A stretch of DNA of 64,000 nt from Gadus chalcogrammus (GCF_026213295.1 NC_079420.1:18482201-18546200); one strand, 5' to 3'. Counted from the stretch's first letter, positions 1 to 63,168 are shown. Translations and numbers: made by a program. Notes: generated from the sequence alone by a model not told the origin.

Positions 1-737
1 GAAGACTTATGCAATGAAATAATGCCTAAATGTTGTGTGGGTGAGACTATTCAATAGAGACCCATTACAATACATATGGATCGACATGACATAAGCAATT
101 AATAATGTAGGAAAGAGCAGAGAATTGTACATAATAATTTGCATGAATGTACCAAAGCATTTGCAACTTGTTCAAATAAATGAGAAACTGCTTTTCTGTT
201 GTGCACAAGTGACACAATGATGTGAAGATTGAGCAGGTAGTTTTGAGAATTTAAATTCTGATCTGAGAAATGTACCAAAGCGACTGAGAAAAACTGCAAT
301 ATGTTGCTATAATGCACATTTCTGTTCTTTACACAAGAGGGCAGCCTTTTTCATTGTTCATAATTAAAACATATCCAAATAAAGGGAACTCAGGGAACTG
401 CATGCCAACTACATCTCTGCCTATATACTGATAAAATAAACTATACACTCTTTATTAATGAGCCAATGTTGTCAAAGCGTTCCATTTTAGAAATTATATT
501 TATTCGGAATGTGATTAAATCCCCATATATATTTTCAAACTGACAAAAGTAAATGCTAACGGTTGTTAGCATATTTAGATCATTGTTTTGATTGGCATCG
601 ATTTTTGTGCTTTAAACAACTTAACTAAACAAAAAAAACACTAACTAAACATTCACGTGATTGACAGGCTGTTCGACCTTTCACAAAGGGAGATAGAGGT
701 GCCGGAGGACAAATCAAAGTATCCCTATTCCCCGAAA

Positions 738-749
738 GCCCGCCCCCTC
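738..749 (+). promoter_or_regulatory. GC-box-like site
   Basis: gcccgccccctc is a near-consensus Sp1/KLF site in an otherwise AT-rich region. It would suit a TATA-less promoter for the candidate exon that follows. Confidence 0.25.
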
Positions 750-756
750 ATTTCAG

Positions 757-1052
757 GCATTGCATGCCCGTGGGACAAGACATTACTTTTTTGCATGTAA
801 CAAGTGGTCGCTTGCAGTTAGCAAATTATCTTCTCGTCAACCGCTCCAATGGTTCCATTTCGGAAATAAGATATCTCAGAGAAAGCGTATACCTTTTCGA
901 TGCAGATACAAGTTTTTTTCTAGATGTTATGCCGTTTCAGAGAGGAGTCAAATGCGAAAAGGTAGGACGCTCTAACGTCAACAGGCGTTCAAGAGGGACA
1001 AGAGGAATGCATCGAGAAGAAGAGTGCACGCTGTAGACCTCCACGATACAAG
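757..1052 (+). other. weak candidate 5' untranslated exon
   Basis: It lies between an acceptor-like or promoter-like C/T-rich stretch (gcccgccccctcatttcag) and a donor (acaag|gtaaac). An open frame of 90 codons inside it resembles no protein I know. It could be the first untranslated exon of akap13, 13 kb before the start codon, or be unrelated. Confidence 0.22.
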
Positions 1053-3272
1053 GTAAACCAAGACACTAAACGTCTTCTCAAATAATTAGTTATAGCTTCT
1101 AAGGCTCTTGCTTCAGGGACTCTTTCCAGACAGGCTAAAAACTAAGGATTTCCCCACTCTGCTCACCCACCCCAATAGACTCCTGGCGCGGCGCTCACAA
1201 TGTGGCTCACTACATGCATGACATTTTCATCACGGCGTTGTGATCAAAAGAAGCCCGGCATCCTATTAGGCTGGAATGGGTCTGTCTTCTGAATAGTTTT
1301 TGTTTGTTTTGAATATGCCTTCTTATTGTTTTGAAGTCTCGCTTGAAAATACCTTTTGTAACACGCGTTTCTGAAATGGACGGAGTTAGCTTGGTTACAA
1401 ATGAGGAATACCATACGGGCGCAGACCCCATCTAGACTGAGAGAGGGGATTTGATCTATTCTAGTTTTAAACCGTTTCGACTTCAAACCATAGTCGACAG
1501 CCGTGAACTGTAAAATCGGCAAGTTATATTCACTTTTTCTCCATTGTTTTGCCACACAGAGGAGATAATATGGCAACGATCACTTGAACAACATGGAGCC
1601 CTTAGTGCGCAAATAATTGTTGTGAAAACAGACAATACCAAGCTTTATTAGCCTCTTGGTGGCACAATGCAAAAAAGTGGTTTTACGGATATAGGTCTAC
1701 AGTCCTACTCCTGGACCACATGAATGTTGGCAGCACTCTCAATGTTTTCTCAACGTCCTGATCAAATGTCTCGCATGATCTATATATGTTGTCCACCTCA
1801 TTCGTCTTGTGTCATCTGAGCCCCTTTCAGACTAAATCGTATTATCTGTCATACAAGATGATCTGATCTGTTAGAGGAATCTGTTAGTCACATTTTGAAA
1901 CCCATCCCAAAACAAGGTTTTAGACCTCAACATAGCAACAGAAAATAGGAGCGTTGAACAACACTGCAAGTAGCAAGTTAATAGGCTCTCTACGTTGAAA
2001 ACGAGAACCCCATGTATTTAGTCCATGCATGCTACTTACTACCTTATTCACCTTATTCACCTCAGAGCGTCCTTGAATAAGGCCTTATCACAGAATTCCC
2101 GTGTTGGTGACGCAAGTTGAGCAGCACTAAAGGTTTGGTTGTACCCAGGCATATTACGGTTGTCCCCAGCCACATGGTTTTAAACCTGGTTTAAACCTTC
2201 CCCAAACCTTCCCCCATTTCCCATGGTCTGAGCAGTGTTTAGTTGCATTAGGTTACCTTCTTGTAACCATCAAATCATTGATTATAATGACAGAAAAATG
2301 TGTCAATCTGTGCCCGTCTATTGACTGCATTCACTCATGGGTGCCCCCAGACAGTCATGGGAACAGATAGATCCAGAATGTATCATCCACTACAGTGTAA
2401 TATGCATAGTAGGACTGATGATTTCTCATTGTGACCTCAAATTCACTTTCAAAGATCAATGCGTCATGTTTTATTTTTTCAATTTAGTGGAGTAGCCCAA
2501 TGAGAGATTCAGAAGGAAATTGAATGCATGACATTTCTTAAGCTTCTTTTGATTATGGTTTTCATACCTCCTAATCCTTCCAGTTTTTCGAGTTTGAAAT
2601 GTTTTCAGCCTAACAGCCAGCCCACAGGTTACTCTGTATGATGAGGAGTCAAATAATTTACTTGACTGCATCAATTATTCAATGTCCTATAACTTCAGTC
2701 AGAAAGATCATACAATCTGACAAATTAGCCTGTATTGGACACTTGCTATAGTATGTCAATGTGTTGGACGAATACATACAGGCCACAGCACATAAAGTTG
2801 TAAGGATGATCAAACTATTATTTGCTGTGTGGTTTGATTGTTTCACACCTTTCAAGAACTCCCTTGAGGTTTTGCGACCAAGCAAAGCCAACATGGTCAC
2901 ACACGTGTAGCATAACAAACATTATCTTCTCACTATTTCCAGTGACGCAGAGTTACAAAGTAAGTCTTTATTTATCATGGCCCATGATGTGCTCAGTTAG
3001 AACGCATTATTTGGAGTGTCCATATGGTTTTAAAGAGCCTGAGAAGGGCGCATCCAATGGGCAGGAGCATGATGTTGTTAAGATGGATCCATGTCCTGCT
3101 CCAAAGTCCATAAAAGACTAAAACAGTAACGCCACCATGGAGACAGTGGGAGCAATACAGATAGGACACGCAATGTTCGTTTTTTTTTATAGCTTTCTAT
3201 CTACCACACATTCTTTATCCCTTGCTATTAGGCATAATAGCACACAGACATGGCTCGTACGATCTCGCTCCC

Positions 3273-3395
<123 letters not shown>

Positions 3396-5634
3396 GGTGG
3401 TGGTATGCAAAGGCTAGCCACTGTTGGATGTTTTAGTGTTGAGTCATGTTTTCTATCTCTCTTCTGCCTGCTCTCTCTCTCACTGTCCCAGTTTCTTGAC
3501 TTCCAAGAGCTTAGCTCAGTTTCTTGGGTTTTTCTCCCCAACCTGCATGCACCCCCCCCCCCCTGCCCCCACTCAGAGAAAGGTGGTTGTCCTGTCTTGC
3601 TTTAGCATGTTGTGCACTCTTGTGTTCAGCTGTTGCTCTGCTCTTTGATGTTTCCAGCTGACACGTACTTACACTGCCCCTGAATAGTAGATTAGCTGCT
3701 ACTGTTGTTCTCCCACAGCAACACTGTAGCGCTCTGTATTTAAATTGTATTCTAGTAATTAATTTCTTAATATTGGTAGTGTCTTCTCTTTGGTCGCTTT
3801 TATGTGTTCTCTATATTCTATATTTTCGGGTTCATAGGATGTTATTACTCACATTTATTCTTGCCTGTTTTAAACTTTTAATCATATTAAATATCCTTCT
3901 TTTGCATGTGCACTGATACCAAAGTTCAGCAGTGCATTACAGTGAATGAGGTTGTGAATGTCAGGTTTTGTCCCATGTCGGTCGGGTGTGTCCTTGGCAT
4001 TGCGCTGGAGACCAGGCCAACAACTGGTTTACAATGCAGGAGATTATTTGAGGCACGCAAATGCATGTGACATGGCATCCCATTGGCTACTGCTGTAAAC
4101 TCTCCCTGATGGCCAGTGTACCTCCAGGGTGCTTTATAGGTTCTCAGTTCGTGGCCCGCCGGGTCACAGACACCGTAGGGAATTCTTTATTATTGTTCGT
4201 CCCCTTTGTAGAGTCTGCTCACGTCGCTGCTATTCAATGTGATTCTGTAATTTCTGTGCGGTTTGTTGTTTTCGTGCATTGCTCCGTGCAGCGTGGCCTT
4301 CACGTAGAGGATCACGAACAGGAAGTGGCCCAGACAGCTGAGCATCGGTTTGTGAGCGAGAGAACCAGCAGAGTGCAGAGGAAGTGTAGAAAATAAGGCT
4401 TTTGTTCTCCCCTCTTGGCGATCCGGGGAATCACACACTGCTGCATTGATTATCTCACCAATCTCTACTGTGGTTGGCCGAAGTGAACATACTTGGGATT
4501 GAAAATTCCCATGCATAATGGCCCTCAATGCAAAGTGTTTGAGCAGCGTTTATTAAGGGCAGTGTTGCACTATGATAGCACTTGCGCCTACTCTAGCACA
4601 CATGTATTTGCGCAGAATCTATATCTTTGTACTTTATCTTCACACGCGGGGCATTTTTTGTAACCTCTGCAAGTTGCAATCAGGCTATTCAATTGGGATT
4701 TTGCTATCTTGCATCCCTCAAAGTTACTCTTCAGTATGTTCGAGCTGTCCCCAGTTCCATTCCCCCCATTACCGTGACCAGGACAAGTGCTCCGTGCAGA
4801 CATATGTAGTAAGCTTTAACCCTGTTGCCCTTTTAAAATGTACTGCAACATTATTCTTGAAGTTTTCATTTCCTGTTTTTCTGGTATTTTCTAAATAACC
4901 ACTTTTGTTTCACTTTGAACTCAAGGCAGAGGAGGAGATAAATCACTGACCGTCTATAAGTGAATGTGTACATATATGTGCCTGTACATTTCTGCACTCA
5001 TCTCAATTCCTGTGGTTGGAGTGCCCTGGTTACAGCATATGAAGCTGTTGGCTGGGTGTGGCTTTGCTTCATCTGGGGTGGGGTGATAGATTTAGACATG
5101 AACTGGATCTACTGAACTACAGATTTTTGGTAGTATTATGGTTGCCTCGCCGCTGTGGTCCGGCGATGGAAAACGTCATTACATATTGTGAAGCCAACAT
5201 GGAGTGCCAACATTGCCAACAGGCAATTATGTATAATAGCGGTGACTGTTTTAAGGGCAAGCTGCGCCGTCATCAGATGCTTTTGGTGATTAGTCACCTC
5301 CCACTGGGACGATGCTATGACAGTCTGCCGTATTATTATCTACTTTTAAACACTTCTTTGCTCTTCAAGTCGAGTGACTAGATTATCGTCTCTTGTTTCT
5401 CTCTCTCTCTCACTCCCTCACTCTCTCACTCTCTCCCTGAAAAGGGAATCATGCATCTGAATCACATCAGCTTACACACTTTAAATGACACCACATTTCT
5501 CAAGTGATCAGCCCTGCAAGGATAGTAGCTGGGCCCTTGAATTTCAAAATGTATTTTTTGCTAGCACTACCACAAACAGAATAAAGTACACTTCCTAAGA
5601 TACAAATGCGTCGCAGGGCTCAAGACATTTTCTA

Positions 5635-5668
5635 CTGTTTGTACGTTTGCCACCAAACGTACAAACAG
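5635..5668. repeat. perfect 15-bp inverted repeat, 4-base loop
   Basis: Arms ctgtttgtacgtttg and its exact reverse complement, loop ccac. No flanking T-run, so not a terminator; possibly the core of an old palindromic element. Confidence 0.85.
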
Positions 5669-5961
5669 AGTTGGCACCCTTACAAATGAGTTGGACCTCC
5701 CTGTATTGGCATGTGGTATTTCACATACCATCCATCATTCATTTAAATAGATAGAAACCACCTTTTTTTTGCCATAACTGTAACTTACGTTTCCAGTGAG
5801 AGCATTCACCCCATGCTATACATCCAGCTTTGCTCAAAAACCTTCACCAAACATCCTATAATACACAACGCAAGACCTAAAACCGTGTTCTCGTTTATAC
5901 CTCGCCGCGAAACTGCCCGACCCGACACATCAGTGCACGTCTGGTGTGCGACCTGCTATTC

Positions 5962-5966
<5 letters not shown>

Positions 5967-6002
<36 letters not shown>
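5967..6002. repeat. (TA)n microsatellite
   Basis: Uninterrupted alternating AT run of about 36 bases, unusual among the mainly CA/GT repeats here. Confidence 0.98.
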
Positions 6003-6003
<1 letters not shown>

Positions 6004-6356
6004 TATTTGTTTATTTAATTAATTTTGCAGATGAAAAATACGGTCTTGTAACCACATGGTTAACAGTAAATGCTGCCCCTTTATCTCTGCCATGTCCGTT
6101 CCGCTAGATAACACTAAATTCTACACACTGGACCTTTGATGCAAATAACGATTGCACTCGAGTCGTTATCATACAACAATAAGCTACGATTGCAGCCATA
6201 TTATGACCAGAATGTCTTTTCGAAAGTTTAATGCAGCCAACAGTTCCGCCCAGAAATGTCCAGTTCAACTTCAGACATTAAATAGCACTCTTTTAAGATT
6301 GACTTTGACTGTTCCTTGTTGTTGGTCACATGGCCTGTCTGGCAGAATGTTTTCTT

Positions 6357-6836
6357 TAGGGCCCGACCGATATTGATTTTTGAGTGCCGATGCCGATTAT
6401 TTTCAGAGAAAAATTACGATTACGATTTAATCGGCCGATTAAAAAAAACAGCTAACACGTGCGTGCTGAGCAGTATGGTCTCACTGTTAGAGTCTACAGT
6501 ATAACAAATTAACATGGCCTGGGACCTAAAGAAAAACAGTCAAAACATGCTCAAACAACGTGTCTTGTTGGTGAGGTGAGCGCGCAGCAGCCTGAGCGAG
6601 CGTGCTTTCATGTTGTACGGTAAAATTCAATCTCCTCTTTTTTACTCCAGCTAAAGTTGTTAGTTAGCAAGGCGAGTAGGAGCGCAATCTGCAGGATACT
6701 AAGCGCAATAACATTAAAAAAAAAAAAAAAAAAAAAATCGGTTGTAATCTGCGTCTTTTTGGCCGATGCCGATTATTTTCAAAAAGGCTATAATCGGCCG
6801 ATTAAATCGGCAGGTCGATAAATCGGTCGGGCCCTA
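6357..6836. mobile_element. non-autonomous hAT-type transposon, 480 bp, with 8-bp target duplication
   Basis: Terminal inverted repeats tagggcccgaccgat / atcggtcgggcccta. Flanked by a perfect 8-bp duplication gttttctt (6349-6356 and 6837-6844), the target-site length of hAT elements. Inside are a palindrome near each end (centred on aatcggccgatt), an identical 20-base direct repeat (6386-6405 and 6762-6781) and an A-run (6714-6737). No ORF. Confidence 0.9.
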
Positions 6837-8264
6837 GTTTTCTTGAATTGTTAATGGTTTCAAATTACTGTTATCATTGCACATTTATGTGAGTGGATCT
6901 AGGTCTAGGATGGGTACGCACCCATTGTACACTCGGTAGATACGCACGCGTCTCCTTATAATCAATATATGGCTTTTTTAACTTGCCTTTATTTACTCTG
7001 CTTTGTGTGGACTCGATTCTGAGAGCACATCCTGTTTTATTTACCCATTTGAGCAAGAGAGATGAAGAGGAAAACACCATGTTGCCGTGACTGCAGTCTG
7101 TACTGTACTGACCCCACTCCCTAAACTCTTACCAGTGTAAATAATTAAATGCTGAATACAGAGTAACACAAATATCGATTTTTTGATGTTTCCTGTCCGT
7201 GCAAACAGGCCTCGATGAAGAATAAGCGAGCAGTGATAACAAGCTTTCTTGAGTTCTTAGATAACAGCATTCTTGTCCTTTTTTTTTTTTACCGTGCACA
7301 CCACCAGTCTTTATAAGGTAATAAACTTTGCACTCTTTTTTTTTTTAATCTTTTTTTTATTTTTATCTTTTAACCTTTGTTTGCCCGCTGGTTGAAGGTT
7401 GACCAAGCCGTAAGCACACACGCATACATTTTTCCTAAACCTTAATTGAGTTTCACAGAATCAGTGGTAGGCAGGAGGTGCAAGTTGGGAAGGTTTGGCC
7501 ATTAAAAAGGGGCAGGGTTTTAGTCATTCCTTTGCCAGTGGTCATGGCTATCATGGTTGTGCAAGACGGTAGATGCTCCGGGACCATGCTCTGTTTCCAG
7601 TGGTCACTTGTCTGGCAATAGGGTTAGCCACAGGAACCGCAAACACCAAAGCACATGTTATCATTGTCTTTTATCTTGGTCTCCCCTTTAAGGCTTGTAC
7701 CTAAAAGGCTTTTCTTCCAGCCTGACCAAATGTGGCAGGTGTGGCGATAAGTGCCCCCTAGGGGCGTTAATGGTTGAAAACAAACGGTAATGTCCTAGTG
7801 CTCGGGGACAAATTTCTACCCCAAATTATCTTTTTTTTTTACGAATGTGGGTAAGATAATGTTGGTGTTAATATGGCAACATAAAAAAAACAACAGGAAG
7901 GTGAAACAGGAAGGAAAAATAATAAAATTGAACGTGCAGCACCTGTACATGTGGTTTTAGAAAAACGGTCATATCCGGAAGATATGAGTGTGCTATACGG
8001 ATCTACTTGCCTCACGCGTTACTATGAGGATCGCAGGGGCATACTTAAATTCTGGTCAATAATTGGCATATTTGGTGTGTATCCAGGTCAGAATATTTCT
8101 CTTTTTTCGGTTGCTCTGTTGTACTCTCCATTTGTTGATAAGTACAAGCAATATACCCATAAATAGGACATGACTCGGATGTAGTGACCGAAGGAGTACT
8201 GCAGTGTTTATAAGCACTTACCTTGAAATATAAAACGCTTAACAACAGGTTTGCTTGTGAAACA

Positions 8265-8310
8265 TTAAGTAACAGAACACGTCATTGCAAAATGTACTCG
8301 GTTTAAAAAT
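8265..8310 (+). repeat. 46-bp dispersed direct repeat, copy 1 (copy 2 at 8874-8919)
   Basis: About 87% identity by eye to 8874-8919, including aaaatgtactc and gtttaaaaat. A shorter shared piece, gaccacaccatttta, occurs near 8450 and 8834 in a different order, which suggests fragments of a decayed repeat. Confidence 0.6.
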
Positions 8311-9302
8311 CTCAGTCTCTTCACAGCTGCACTACTGAGGTTTATGGCCTCTTCAGATTGCTTTTCATGAGCCTGTCAATCACTCTAGACATACAGTTCA
8401 AACAAAGAGACGCCCTAAAAGTTTTAATAACATCACTTTTTTTCCAAATTGACCACACCATTTTAAGTTCTATAGGATGATGTTACCTCAAACCATTATT
8501 CAATCAATTATTTAAGAAGCCATTATAAGTTTTCTTTCCCCATAGACATAAATTTACCTTAGTTAAAGCAAGCATTTTATTTTGCAGTTTTGGAATAAAG
8601 TTTTGCTACTGCATAAAATTGTATAACCCCCACCCCCCTCTCTGCACCACCAAAAGTGAGAGGGTGAGTGAGAAAGGTGTCAGGGGGGAGATTATGTCTC
8701 CATTGTCTGCTAGCAAACCAATTCTGACAGCGGTAAAAATCACAATGACTGCCCCTGGCCCAGAGACGGGTGGGTTAGGCTCGATGCAAAGCATACTCCA
8801 GCGTAGAATGTCTTTATCCCAGACATTCTGAATGGACCACACCATTTTAGCCATATGAGATGATAATAGCTCATTAAATAACAGAGCAAGGCATTGGAAA
8901 ATGTACTCCGTTTAAAAATAGACCAGATAGAATATTTCCATCTATTTCTGTGCATTTAATTAAAACAGCATGTTGCATAACATACGATAGTCGTTAGTGG
9001 CCAAAGAAAAATGTTTTTGTTTTTGCTTTGATCCATTTGAAGTGCTCTTGGTGGCATGTTGTTGCATGCACTTAAGTATCAGCAGAGAATTAAGGGCTTA
9101 CAATTTGGCTTTTGCAGAGCAAGGGTGGATGCATATATATCATCAATATCATAGGCCTAACTGCCATTGATGAAGCGGCATGAAGAACAGGCTTTTCATC
9201 AACAGTGGCTCTCCTTTACATAACTGAAGGAGCTCATTCACATGCAGCTTTTTTCGCATTGAAAGTGTTTTCGTGCTTTACCTCAATTGTCCTTACAGCA
9301 GC

Positions 9303-9440
9303 CATTTATAGAACAACTAGAGCTGTTTTCCCTCGCTCTCTCTGTCTGTCTCTTTCTGTCTATTTCTGTCAGTCTCTCTCTCTCTCTCTCTCTGTCTCTC
9401 TGTCTCTCTGTCTCTCTGTCTCTCTGTCTCTCTGTCTGTC
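9303..9440. repeat. (TC)n / (TCTG)n microsatellite
   Basis: Pyrimidine-rich run mixing tctc and tctg units. Confidence 0.95.
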
Positions 9441-10088
9441 TGAGCAGCTTCTGTAGAATTTAGACCGTAGCAATGTGCTGTTTTCTATTTTCCCCTATTT
9501 TTTTTTTTTTTACCTTTCTCTCTGTTCCCCTCAGTCTTATTCTCCCTTTTCCCTGTTCTCCCCCTAACCCCCTCCACACACTTTTTCTTCCCCCTTGCCT
9601 CTCCCATTCCTCCCATTCCACACATATCTTCTGGCCAGCTGAGTTAGTCTCCCAAGCTTTTGGTGTAGTTTTCAGGATAGAGGAACAGCCGATGTCAGCA
9701 TTAAGTTGTATAACACATAATTACAACAAGTTGTGGAAACATAGCCCCCCCCGCACCCATTCTCTGCTTCTCTGACCGCAGCCTTATGAGTATACTTTCA
9801 AGATTGAATAAAGGAGTTTCGTGTTTTTACTTAGGCCTAAGACATTCTACATTTGGAGTAGGCCTAACTTTGCTTTGTGTTTCTTCTTAAACATTTAACT
9901 TCTTTCTCTCTGGGAGGTTGTATGCTTGAGGCTGACAACGTCACTGCTCTCCTCTTCCCTGCAGTGTCTTTCTTCACTGGGCTATCTTAAGCACCAGTCT
10001 CTCAGTGTGGCCATTGGCAAGTGCTATCTCAAGTGGGCCGGCATTTTATCATACCACTTTAGATGTCTTTGCGCTAGCTTTGCTTTTT

Positions 10089-10090
<2 letters not shown>

Positions 10091-10183
<93 letters not shown>
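10091..10183. repeat. (CA)n microsatellite, ~93 bp
   Basis: Uninterrupted ac repeat. Confidence 0.99.
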
Positions 10184-10185
<2 letters not shown>

Positions 10186-10683
10186 CATAATTGCGCTGGT
10201 GGTACAATACCATCATGCTTATGCACAAGTGTATACACACTGCATGCAAGTGTGGCCCTGGCCATTTTGTTTCCATGTGTGGTAGTCATCCCATCTACTT
10301 TGTTGATGTGGAGAGAGAGACGGAGGGCCCTGGGCCCTCATTTCCTCATGACTGCAGCCGGTTTTATTCATTTTTTGTTACGGCAGAAACCTTTGCTTGG
10401 TTCACTGGTGTGGCACTAGGACCAGCAAATCTAGCTACTGAACTCCCTCTGCCTGATCCGCTTTGAAAAGGAGGCCTAATCATTACACAGCAGGTACTCC
10501 CACCACTATGAAAGCCCACTACTGCACTACTCCCACTTACCATCCGTTGTAATGAACAATTTGTTTTGTTTTGATGCTTGTCCCCTGTTTTAGCAAAAGT
10601 AAGGAAGCACCTAACACAATGTCACATTTTTGTTTGAATGTCAATTGTATTCCAACTGTAAAGAATATGACGGGTTCCAGTAC

Positions 10684-10727
10684 TTGAAGTTTATGAAATA
10701 TATTTGAAGATATTTCATAAACTTCAA
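10684..10727. repeat. perfect 18-bp inverted repeat, 8-base loop
   Basis: Arms ttgaagtttatgaaatat and its exact reverse complement. AT-rich hairpin in the upstream region, too short for a standard microRNA precursor. Confidence 0.85.
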
Positions 10728-13700
10728 ATATTTTCCATGTAAAGCTGCTGGATGGACTTCATTTTGTTATTCAAACAAAAGCATCGGACAGGAGTTAAAG
10801 GTTTATGTTTAAATGAGTTGTCCCACATCTCTTCTTCTGGTGCCATCCCATCTTCTGGCTTCCCTCCTCACTGAGCCCTCCATCACTCCTCCCCTTTCCT
10901 CTTCTCCCTCCTCTATCCCCAAACTAACTTGTCCCTCATGTCTCTACACACACACACGCACGCACGAACGCACGCACACACACAGTTGGTATGGGCCTCT
11001 TCACAGGCGACTCCAGATTTAGAAGCTGAGGTGTTAAAGCTATTTCTGTTTAACTTCACTCTCTGTCTCCCTATCTGCCTGTCCAGGCCAGCTTGACTAT
11101 ATGTTCCTAAGGTCCAATGGGCTCTGGTTAGCTTTCATGATTCATTTTTACAATGCTATGTCTTTTTGGTATGTACTATGTTAAAGCGTACTTTTCCAAA
11201 TGTAGGTGATTGGCTACATAAGAAAGGATTAAATCCAGAGTTGGAGATGGATACAGCAATCGATAAAAGACAATGCACAAATAGATGGACAAACTGACAA
11301 AAAAGGAAGAAAACAGAACCCGAAAGTAGCCACAGAATATCGACCAGTTATTTGTTCATGCTCGTTAGTTGGCTTAAGGTCACATGGCATTCATTTGTGA
11401 CATAATGTATTGGCACATTAGATCAATAAATTATTAGCTGCTGTAAACAATGTTTATGTATCAGCATCGAAGACTAGCTACCAGAGGCGTTGGTTGTTCT
11501 CATGTGCATATTTTGGTTATTTGAACCCTTGACATTTGACGCCTTGTTATGGACAATTTAATCTGGGTTCAAAGGATTCCCATGGTGCACTAGGAAGTCC
11601 CTCCTAGAGTGAAACACTCACACTTCCTGGGAATGTCATCAATGGAACAGACATGCTCTTACTCACTCTGACTCAGTCGGCGAGATCTTCTGATCCCTTG
11701 TCCGATGTGTGCTTTGCTCTCACGTGTGCTAGCATATCAGACAGACACACCCAACAGAATAGATATCCCCCAGATTTATTTCCTAAAAACTATTGCATGA
11801 TCAAATAGTTGTTCTATTTTTACCGTAACAATTGTAACTACATGAATTGTAAACTACAACATACCGACGTCATCCAAAGAGGGGGAAAATTCCCTTCCAG
11901 TGACACGGATGGGCATGTTTAAGAGACACTTAACATTTCTCTAAGACGTGGTGATTTACTTCACCGTGGAGGGTGAGGAAGTAAATCATCCATCTGCTCG
12001 TGTTGGCTGACCATGTGTTATGAGGCATGGACTGAGTGCTGGGACGTGAAGTACTGGTGGCCGCAGTGGCAGGCTTGACTAGTTGTTAGCATCTTCTTGT
12101 GGAATAAAAGCACTCTGCTGAGAACACTGTAAATCCTACCAGGGTAGAATATGGTCAAAAAACCTCTGTTAATCTCTTTCTAGCTTTTTACATCCATTCA
12201 GATGGCATTAGTTTTAGCGAGGCCATTATAGGTATAAGTGTCACTATAAAGTGGACACCCTGCGGTTTTGAGGTCTGGCACCCTTTGCACTTGGTAGAAT
12301 AGAGGAAACCGGCATTGATTACCAGACGTGTTAGGGTAACCCAAAGGATGTCAAAATGTCAATAGACATGAGGAAGATAAGGTACAGAACTCGACTTACT
12401 ACAGGGCTCAGCTTTAGGTTGAATCAAGGTCAATTTGAAACGAGTGTGACACAAAATAAAAGAGACATGAAATACAAAGAAGAGCCATTAACTGGCTGTG
12501 CCATTGTTGCCGTGCACTCTGAAAGCAGGCGAGCCCTTGCCGTCTCCCATTGGGTCCATCCAGGGGGTCCCCAAAGAGCAAGTGGCCCCTGGTAAAGAGA
12601 TTGATTTAACATGGAACCCATGGTGGTAAGTGGGCTGGTCTGTGGCCGAGATGCACACACACACATTCGTATACAGACAGGCTCTCAGCGGGTGGGGGGA
12701 TTATCTCTACAGACAAATGGACAGACGGACCAGAAGATTGGGGGATAAAAGAAACGCTGAACCACTCATTGTCCCTCGCTAATTGTTGTTGTACACTATC
12801 TTTTGTATCTTCCTGGACCGCTTTGCCTTTATCTTCTTCATTGGTTTCTATGGGGCAATTCCTTTACGTGGCTTGTATATCTCTTCCTAAGTTAAACTAG
12901 ACTGATGTGGACTTCCTTGTAAGAGCTTAGACGTGAATATACAGGTTCTTTACAGATCTCTAAGCATGGAAATACAAACAATAATTGTGTATTCTTTAAT
13001 ATGTGGAATAGGACGGTGATTATGCATAACAGAATGTATATTATTGTTAAAAGCCCACAATAGCACTAAATCAGCAATTAAATATCAGGGTACGGACGGA
13101 GGAACATTTCTACTTGTATTATTAAATGTAAGGAGTACGGTAGCAGGATCCATGTTAATGATTTATTGTCTGCACAGGACATGACACATGAACAGGAGTC
13201 AGTATTGAGACATATTTGCCTATCTGTGCACGTGTTGCATACTCGCAAGATAACCTTAGTCGCAGGCTGCCAAAAGAATAGTTTGTACGTCCGTGCGAGC
13301 CTCAGCATGGGGGAATTTGTATGTGGTCACACTCGGTGGCTGCAGCACAACAACAAGATACACTCGGCTTTTGTTTTGCACGGCTCCATGGTTCACGTAC
13401 CACTGTGCTGTTCCAAGTGATGCACAAGCAAGCAGGTGTCCACAAAAATGGTCTCAGGTGATGCGTGCAATGATTGCAAATACATGCATGAATGTATATG
13501 TGTCCATGGACCATCCTTTGCAGTTTGGTTGAAGCCTTTTAGGCCTTCATATGTATAGGTAGTATGTGAACTCAAACGCATAGTTCCTTATGATCATGTC
13601 TGTCAATGCGGATACACATGTGTACATTGAGTGCTCAAAATGTCCTGGCCCGTTCCCCTACCAACCACTTTTCTAAAGATCCCGCTTTTGTTTTCTCACT

Positions 13701-14343
13701 TCCTGTGGCCCAGCTGTGAATAGAGCAGCCACATCAAGGCACGGGGAACAGCTCGGCCCTTCACCCCTTGATCACCTCCTCCGTGACATCTCCCTTATTA
13801 GGACGTCAGTGCCCCATCAGGGCTGCTTCGACACGCTGGTTATTTATGCACATCAGATGCCCAGTCTCCCAGGGTTGCTTCAGCATGTTGTTTTCAGATT
13901 CTATATCCAGTGAAGGATTCATTGGCATACATTGTTCTCCCCACCCAGACTCATGGTTAGAAGGTTCCCACCACGGGTTAGAGGTCCCGCCTCATAGGCT
14001 ATATGTGTATCTGCTTGTTTTACGCGTTGAGCGCTTTCCTGTTTTCTGTTGCGCTCTTTTTTTTATGTTTTTGTGCAGAGGAAATGTAATTTGAGGTCAT
14101 GGCTAGGGCTGGGGTTAATTATGGCTCGGCCTCCTGTATTTGTACAAATGTCTGCCCTGTTTCGATATTATAAGAGTAGTTATTGGTCAAAATTAATTCA
14201 ATGAATGTATTTCCTGTATTACTTATACTTGTACATGTTTTCATCACCTACAATTGAAGGGGAAATACAAAAAACCTTTTTTTTTTGTCTTCCTTTGGTG
14301 GTAATGTTGCTCTTTTAATTTATTTGTTGCAGTATCCAGAGCC

Positions 14344-63168
<48,825 letters not shown>

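Noticed and set aside
764..1036. 90-codon ORF in the candidate 5' exon as a protein gene
   Set aside because: No recognisable motif; kept only as a possible untranslated exon.
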